From Acidobacteriota bacterium (GTDB lineage: Bacteria; Acidobacteriota; Blastocatellia; Pyrinomonadales; Pyrinomonadaceae): 64,000 bases of DNA. Under the pieces are notes generated by a model. The model did no database searches and was not told the origin of the DNA. It saw nothing but the letters and a program-made list of their open reading frames with translations. The translations under genes were made by a program, and so were the position numbers. Every line of letters starts with the position of its first letter. Positions within the stretch are counted from its first letter, which is position 1. The stretch covers positions 1 to 64,000 of the forward strand of contig JAFAVK010000034.1 of assembly GCA_019242475.1 (NCBI GenBank), written 5' to 3'. Shown one piece after another: positions 59,009 to 64,000 of the stretch.

Positions 59009-60343
59009 ATGCTGATCAGACCCGCACGGCGGCTGCGCGGCCGCCTGAGAGTCCCGGGTGACAAGTCCGTCTCGCACAGGGCGGCGATGCTGGCGGCGCT
59101 CGCGCGCGGGGGCACCACGATCACCAACTTCTCTTCGAGCGTTGATTGCTCTTCGACGCTCGAAGTCCTGCGGCGGCTCGGCGTCTTCGTCGAGCGCGAC
59201 GGCGCGACCGTCCGCGTCGAAGGCGCGGGGGGAGACGAAGGCGGGCAGCGCTTTCAACCTCCGTCGCTCGAACTCGACTGCGGCAACTCCGGCACGACGA
59301 TGCGCCTGTTGGCGGGCGTGCTCGCCGCGCAGCCGTTCGCCTCCACGCTCACGGGCGACGAGTCTTTGAGCGGCCGGCCGATGCGGCGCGTGTTGGAGCC
59401 CCTGGGCCTGATGGGCGCGCGCCTCTCGGCCGTGGACGGCCACGCGCCGCTGCGGGTCGAGGGGCGAAGGCCGCTGCGTTCGATACGCTACGAGATGCCG
59501 GTCGCCAGCGCGCAGGTCAAGTCGTGCGTCCTGCTCGCGGGGCTCGGCGCGGAGGGGCGCACAGAGGTCTTCGAGCCGGCCGCGCAGACGCGCGACCACA
59601 CCGAGCGCATGCTCCGCTGGTTCGGCGTCGAGGTCAGAACGGAAGAACTCTCCGGCGACGGCGGGCGCGTGGTCGTTTCGGTCGAAGGCGGCTCTCGCCT
59701 GACGGCGCGCGACCTGACCGTGCCGGGCGACATCTCTTCGGCGGCCTTCCCCGCGGCGGCCGCCGCGCTGCTCGAAGGCTCGGAGGTTGAGATGGAAGGC
59801 GTCGGCCTGAACCCGACGCGCGCGGCCGTGCTCGACGCGCTGCGCGGGCTCGGCGTCGGCCTCTCCGTCGAAGACGAGGGGGAGACTTCGAACGAGCCGA
59901 CCGGCCTCATCCGCGTGCGGAGCGAAGGCGGGCTCACGCCGGCGGCGCCCGGCGCGAACGTCATCCGCGGCGCCCTCGTCGCGCAGCTGATAGACGAGCT
60001 GCCGGTGCTCGCCGTCGTCGGCACCGCTGTTGAAGGCGGTCTTGAGATACGCGACGCGCGCGAGCTGCGCGTGAAGGAGTCCGACCGCATCACGACGACG
60101 GTCGCGAACCTGCGCGCGATGGGAGCCGAAGTCGAAGAGTTCGAGGACGGCCTGCGCGTCGAAGGCCCCGTCCGCCTGCGCGGCGCGCGCTTGCAATCTT
60201 ACGGCGACCACCGCATCGCGATGGCCTTCGCCGTCGCCGCGCTCGCGGCCGAAGGGGAGACGTTGATCGAGGGCGCCGAGGAGTGCGTCGGCGTCTCCTT
60301 CCCCGAATTCTTCCCTCTGCTCGAATCACTGACGGAGAGATGA
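59009..60343 (+). CDS. aroA: 3-phosphoshikimate 1-carboxyvinyltransferase (EPSP synthase)
   Basis: 444 residues. PGDKSVSHRAAM (Lys19), LDCGNSGTTMRLL, ELRVKESDRI and SYGDHRIAMAFAV are signature sites. Joins PEP to shikimate-3-phosphate in chorismate synthesis. No clear ribosome site; start sits 16 bases after the hairpin. Overlaps aroK by ATGA. Confidence 0.96.
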   Translation: MLIRPARRLRGRLRVPGDKSVSHRAAMLAALARGGTTITNFSSSVDCSSTLEVLRRLGVFVERDGATVRVEGAGGDEGGQRFQPPSLELDCGNSGTTMRLLAGVLAAQPFASTLTGDESLSGRPMRRVLEPLGLMGARLSAVDGHAPLRVEGRRPLRSIRYEMPVASAQVKSCVLLAGLGAEGRTEVFEPAAQTRDHTERMLRWFGVEVRTEELSGDGGRVVVSVEGGSRLTARDLTVPGDISSAAFPAAAAALLEGSEVEMEGVGLNPTRAAVLDALRGLGVGLSVEDEGETSNEPTGLIRVRSEGGLTPAAPGANVIRGALVAQLIDELPVLAVVGTAVEGGLEIRDARELRVKESDRITTTVANLRAMGAEVEEFEDGLRVEGPVRLRGARLQSYGDHRIAMAFAVAALAAEGETLIEGAEECVGVSFPEFFPLLESLTER

Positions 60344-60864
60344 GCCGCCGTCCGGTCGTCATCACGGGCTTCATGGGCGCGGGCAAGACGACCGTCGGCC
60401 GCGCGCTCGCGAACCTTCTGGGCGAGACCTTCATCGACCTCGACGACGCGGTGCGCGAGTTTGAGGGGCGCGGCCCGCGTGAACTCATCGACGAAGAAGG
60501 CGAACAGTATTTCCGCGAAGCCGAAACACGCGCGCTGCGCCTCGTGCTCGAACGCGGCGAGGCGCGCGTCGTCGCCACGGGCGGCGGCGCCTGGACACTC
60601 GCGCGCAACCGCTCGCTCACGGCCTCCCACGGGTGTCTCTCGGTCTGGCTCGACGCGCCGTTCGACCTCTGCCTCCGGCGCATCGATACGGAAGGCGCCC
60701 GCGACTCGCGCCCCAACGCGCGCGACGCCGAACGCGCGGCACGTCTCTACGAAGAGAGGCTCGCGGCCTACCGCCAAGCGGACATGCGCGTCAACGTTGC
60801 GCCCGAAGCAGGTGCCGAAGAACTGGCCGAGGAGATCGCCGCCGCGCTTCGCGCAAGACGCTGA
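60340..60864 (+). CDS. aroK: shikimate kinase
   Basis: 174 residues. Walker A GFMGAGKTT (10-18), substrate Asp in FIDLDDAV, RELIDEEGEQYFREAE, TGGGA and a lid segment DSRPNARDAERAARLYEER. Supplies shikimate-3-phosphate to AroA; gene order aroA-aroK with a four-base overlap. Confidence 0.95.
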   Translation: MSRRPVVITGFMGAGKTTVGRALANLLGETFIDLDDAVREFEGRGPRELIDEEGEQYFREAETRALRLVLERGEARVVATGGGAWTLARNRSLTASHGCLSVWLDAPFDLCLRRIDTEGARDSRPNARDAERAARLYEERLAAYRQADMRVNVAPEAGAEELAEEIAAALRARR

Positions 60865-61043
60865 AAAGCTTTCGCGCTACCAAGATACAATCTATGCAAA
60901 ACGCCCGCGGTTCTGATCGCAGGCGTCAAGTCGGACTTATTATATGCAGGAGGGTTTTATCCAGATAATTCGTGTTTAGTCACGCTGCCTCATCCGAGCC
61001 AGCAAAGACTCAGGTTCGGCGCGCTGGTTAGTTATTTACACCC

Positions 61044-61616
61044 CTATAGCCTTAACCCGGCCGCCGCCTCATCCGTGAAATACTGCCGGGCAGCCCCCGG
61101 CGGCTCCGCGCCTTCCGGCCAGTTGCCGCCATCTTCTGACCCATTATCGTCGGATGGACAAGTGCAAGAGTCAGATGACTCCCCTTCATCCGCGTCTTGC
61201 GCTTGAATGTTAGGCGGGTCTGGTCTTACACGCCGATGCCTCGGAACAGACGCCCTCTCCACCGGAGCAGCCTGCCTCTGGGGTATGACGGCGCTGGAAG
61301 TCTCGTCCGAAGATTCTTTGGCCTCACCGTGTTGCTGGCTTTCCTGCTGTTGCTTGAGTTGCTGTTCAGCGAACTCCCGCTTTTGCTTTTCCAGTTCGGC
61401 CTTCTCTTCAGCGAGTTTGGCTCGTTCCTCGGCCAGACGCGCCCTCTCCTCTGCGAGGGCCGTATCAGCCGGGATGTCCTGCTGTTTACCCGCAGTCTTG
61501 TTATGCTCGCCTGTGGACTGGACAGCACTAGCGTGATCACCTATGGCCGTGTTACAGCCGGTCAGGAGAGAGGCGGCAAGGAGCAGCAGCGCGAAGAAGT
61601 AAGCTTTTGTGGTCAC
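61044..61616 (-). CDS. small lipoprotein with coiled coil
   Basis: 190 residues: GTG start with GGAGG, signal peptide and lipobox LLTGC (Cys21), then ALAEERARLAEERAKLAEEKAELEKQ-type heptads followed by Gln-rich, Ser/Asp-rich and acidic tail. Lower GC than neighbours. No family; probably an envelope spacer or scaffold. Confidence 0.75.
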   Translation of the reverse strand: MTTKAYFFALLLLAASLLTGCNTAIGDHASAVQSTGEHNKTAGKQQDIPADTALAEERARLAEERAKLAEEKAELEKQKREFAEQQLKQQQESQQHGEAKESSDETSSAVIPQRQAAPVERASVPRHRRVRPDPPNIQAQDADEGESSDSCTCPSDDNGSEDGGNWPEGAEPPGAARQYFTDEAAAGLRL

Positions 61617-61886
61617 CTCTTTTACCTCCTTGAGGTGGTTATGTACCGGAGGATACGCCCCTTAATCAGGGATTTCAACATTTTTCGGATACGGAAGTGG
61701 GGGTTGTCGAGTTATACGAGGTGGCCGATGGTTTAGTTGTGAGAAATTATCTACAGGGTTGTCTAAAACTCCGTGATGTCATCTGGACAACAAGCTCTCT
61801 GATAGAATCTCTGTCACCATCGTTTTGTGTGGCGGCTTCTCGCGGTCGGCAGTGGTTTACGAACAAGCGAATGAGGGAGACCTTTA

Positions 61887-63410
61887 ATGTCTGACCGAAA
61901 CAGTGACGCAAAGGCGCTGAGGCCCGCGGACAAGCTGGCGAACGCGCAGAACTGGAAGCACCTCGCGCGTTGGAACGGCGAGGGATTTTATGAGCTGAAG
62001 ACAGAGGACACGAACGACGTGCGCGTCCGCCTCTTCTTCACGCCGCAACTGCTCGACGCGGCCGAGGAGATTCTCTACCGCCAGATCGTCAACGCCACGC
62101 GCTTCCCGGGCACGCGGCTCGTAGTCATCACCCCTGATGCTCACTACGGCTATGGCGTGCCGGTGGGCTGCGTGTTGGTGACGGATGTCGAAGCGGGCGC
62201 GGTGGCGATGGGCCCCGTAGGGTTTGATATTGGTTGCGGGATGATGAGCGCGCGTTCGGACGTTGCCGCGGAGAATGCGACGCCGGACAAAAGGCTTGAG
62301 TTCAATCGGGCCGTCATGAAGCGGGTGGCTTTCGGCGCGGGTGGGAAGAGTTTTAAGTTCGGTAAACTCTCGGAACAGGAATTTGAAAACCTCGTGCGTG
62401 GTGGCGCCGAGTATTACGTCGAAAAGTACGGGGCGTCATTTGATCGAAGTCACGCCGAAAGGCACCGCATCCCGGTGAACGATAGCTGGCAAATTCCCTG
62501 GGGCGGTAAGGGGAAACCTGAACGCGGCCTTGAGCAACTAGGGAGCCTCGGGTCGGGCAATCACTTTATTGAGTTGCAGCGGAGCAGCCAGACGGGGACG
62601 CTCTTCGTGCAGGTGCACACGGGGAGCCGGGGGTTCGGGCACGGGCTGGCAACGAACTATTTCGAGCTGGCGCGCGAGGAGCACCCGGAGCTTTTGAAAG
62701 ACATCGACCTCGGCTACTTCACGCCGGAGTCGAAGCACTACCGAGACTATTTGAACGCGGTCGCGGCGGGCGGCAACTACGCGATCCTGAACCGGCTCGT
62801 CATCTTCGAGCAGGTGTCGGAGGCGTTCCGCGAGGTCTTCGGAGAACAATTAGAATTGGTCTACGAGATCAGCCACAACCTCGTGCAGAGGGAGTGGCAC
62901 CCGGAGTTCGGCGACGTGTGGGTGCACCGCAAGGGCGCGACGCGCGCCTTCCCCGCCGGCCACCCGTTCCTGGAGGGCACCGTCTGGGAAGAGAAGGGGC
63001 ACCCCGTGCTCATCCCGGGCAGCAACAAGGACTGGAGCTACATCCTCCGCCCGCTCGCGGGGGCGGAGCGGAGCGGCTTCTCCGTCAACCACGGCGCGGG
63101 CCGCCGCCTCTCGCGCGGCGAGGCGAACCGCACGCTCTCGCAAAGGCAGATGGACGACGAGTACAGGGAGGCCGGCGTCGTCGTCAACGCCGACGGCCGC
63201 GTGCCTCTGGACGAGGCGGCGCCGTGCTACAAGCCTTCGGAGGAGGTCGTCGCCGCGGTCGTCGGCGCGGGGCTCGCGGAGATCGAGCACAGCCTGTGGC
63301 CGCTCGCCTCGCTCAAGGGCGTGGACGAGCTGAAGCGGCGCAAGGGTAAGGGCAAGCCCGACCGCAAGGGCGAACGCACCGGAGGGAAGAAGACGAGCGA
63401 GCATTATTGA
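61887..63410 (+). CDS. rtcB: RNA-splicing ligase RtcB family protein
   Basis: 507 residues. DIGCGM, LGSGNHFIE, HTGSRGFGH and NHGAGRRLSRGEA contain the Mn ligands and the GMP-accepting His region. Joins 2',3'-cyclic phosphate and 5'-OH RNA ends using GTP. GAGGGAG precedes the ATG. No archease gene and no rtcA/rtcR next door. C-terminal tail is Lys-rich. Upstream 270 bases hold no gene. Confidence 0.93.
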   Translation: MSDRNSDAKALRPADKLANAQNWKHLARWNGEGFYELKTEDTNDVRVRLFFTPQLLDAAEEILYRQIVNATRFPGTRLVVITPDAHYGYGVPVGCVLVTDVEAGAVAMGPVGFDIGCGMMSARSDVAAENATPDKRLEFNRAVMKRVAFGAGGKSFKFGKLSEQEFENLVRGGAEYYVEKYGASFDRSHAERHRIPVNDSWQIPWGGKGKPERGLEQLGSLGSGNHFIELQRSSQTGTLFVQVHTGSRGFGHGLATNYFELAREEHPELLKDIDLGYFTPESKHYRDYLNAVAAGGNYAILNRLVIFEQVSEAFREVFGEQLELVYEISHNLVQREWHPEFGDVWVHRKGATRAFPAGHPFLEGTVWEEKGHPVLIPGSNKDWSYILRPLAGAERSGFSVNHGAGRRLSRGEANRTLSQRQMDDEYREAGVVVNADGRVPLDEAAPCYKPSEEVVAAVVGAGLAEIEHSLWPLASLKGVDELKRRKGKGKPDRKGERTGGKKTSEHY

Positions 63411-63510
63411 AAAGCAGTAGACAGTAGAAACAGAGGCGGCGCGCTTCGGCCTTCAGGCAGGGCGCGCCGCTTTTGTCTTCCTACTGCTACTGACTACTGT
63501 CTACTGCTTT
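63411..63510. repeat. heptamer hairpin, CAGTAGN family
   Basis: Outer CAGTAGA/CAGTAG arms (two units left, four right) plus an inner GCGGCGCGC/GCGCGCCGC stem. Starts right after the rtcB stop; could act as terminator. Confidence 0.85.
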
Positions 63511-63608
63511 GCCTTTACAGCCGCGCGGTGCGGGCGTATAACTCTCGGCGAGGCGCACGTCTCTCCCTTCAATTTTCATCGTCGGCCTACAGGACGGAGG
63601 TGACTCGC

Positions 63609-64000
63609 ATGTCGTTCAGAAAACTCTTTATGCTCGCGCTTCCCTTCATCTGCCTTTCGGCCCTGTGCCCCTGCGCCCGCGCGCAGACGGACGAGCGCGC
63701 CCGCGCCGCGGCCGAGATCGAGTCGCTGCGCGAGCAGATCAGGGCGAAGGAGGCCGTGCTGCTTGCGCCGTCGAAGGAGGATTATGACGCGCACGCCGAG
63801 TTCCTCGCGCAGCCGGGCACGGGGCTCGTCCGGCTGCTCCCGCGCGAGCGTTGGGACGGCAAGCTCTCGACGCGGGGCGACGGCGCCTTCTACTCTTTCG
63901 CGCGCTCGACGCAGGAGTTCGGCTACGGCTCTGACATCATGTTGGAGCAAGATAAGTTCACGGTCGGGCTCGGCGGCGCGGACTTCGGCTTCATGATCAA
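63609..64000 (+). CDS. exported protein, N-terminal part (runs off right edge)
   Basis: ATG 63609 with GGAGG. Signal peptide ending CARAQ, helix IESLREQIRAKEAVLLAPSKEDYDAHAEFLAQPGTGLVRLLPRE, then GAFYSFARSTQEFGYGSDIMLEQ. About 130 residues visible; the family is not recognised. Confidence 0.75.
   Translation, partial: MSFRKLFMLALPFICLSALCPCARAQTDERARAAAEIESLREQIRAKEAVLLAPSKEDYDAHAEFLAQPGTGLVRLLPRERWDGKLSTRGDGAFYSFARSTQEFGYGSDIMLEQDKFTVGLGGADFGFMI

Overview
The window is high-GC bacterial chromosome with dense genes and no rRNA, tRNA, phage or transposase that I can see. The gene mix fits a soil or sediment Acidobacteriota-type bacterium: Calx-beta/DUF4214 giant surface protein, receptor with a carboxypeptidase-regulatory domain, DUF4136, MoxR-VWA pair, Nudix-metallo-beta-lactamase fusion, PDZ-containing sensor kinase and many lipoproteins. 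This assignment is inference from gene content only; no marker gene was compared.

Layout. 0-5 kb: a leftward RND efflux operon (outer-membrane TolC-like factor, DUF4136 protein, membrane-fusion lipoprotein, start of the RND pump, which runs off the left edge). 5-8 kb: a small control region holding an exported Sm-like protein, a possible small protein, a trypsin-like periplasmic protease and a STAS protein. Each is preceded by a candidate sigma-54 promoter and a related ACGAA/TTCGT dyad. 8-15.5 kb: leftward MoxR ATPase / HicB-like / VWA operon, Nudix-MBL fusion plus PAS-GAF-STAS sensor, a Moco oxidoreductase and a hypothetical. 15.5-20.9 kb: cytoplasmic subtilase, VapBC-like pair, CDP-alcohol phosphatidyltransferase, 2-hydroxyacid dehydrogenase. 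21-38 kb: NtrC-type regulator coupled to a GT39-like glycosyltransferase, a 1869-residue repeat protein, a 1001-residue sensor kinase and a TonB-receptor-like protein. 38-49.5 kb: M16 peptidase, MBL hydrolase, then a purine set (purB, purS, purQ, purL) interleaved with an SRA-like protein and two thioredoxin-fold proteins. 49.5-64 kb: a 21-bp tandem array, YceI, SGNH hydrolase, class IV aminotransferase, PuuD-like membrane protein, Fe/Mn superoxide dismutase, an RsbV/RsbW-like pair, aroA-aroK and rtcB.

Two repeat systems stand out. From 14 kb onward, 16 intergenic hairpins and one single arm are built from 7-base tandem units. The unit sequence differs from family to family, but the period stays at seven and the two arms often differ by exactly one or two units. 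Some arms run into genes and supply stop codons, a signal peptide or protein tails. Separately, 13 exact-length 21-bp units with an internal dyad lie between purL and yceI. Together with the sigma-54/dyad cluster at 5-8 kb, these are the best candidates for something undescribed.
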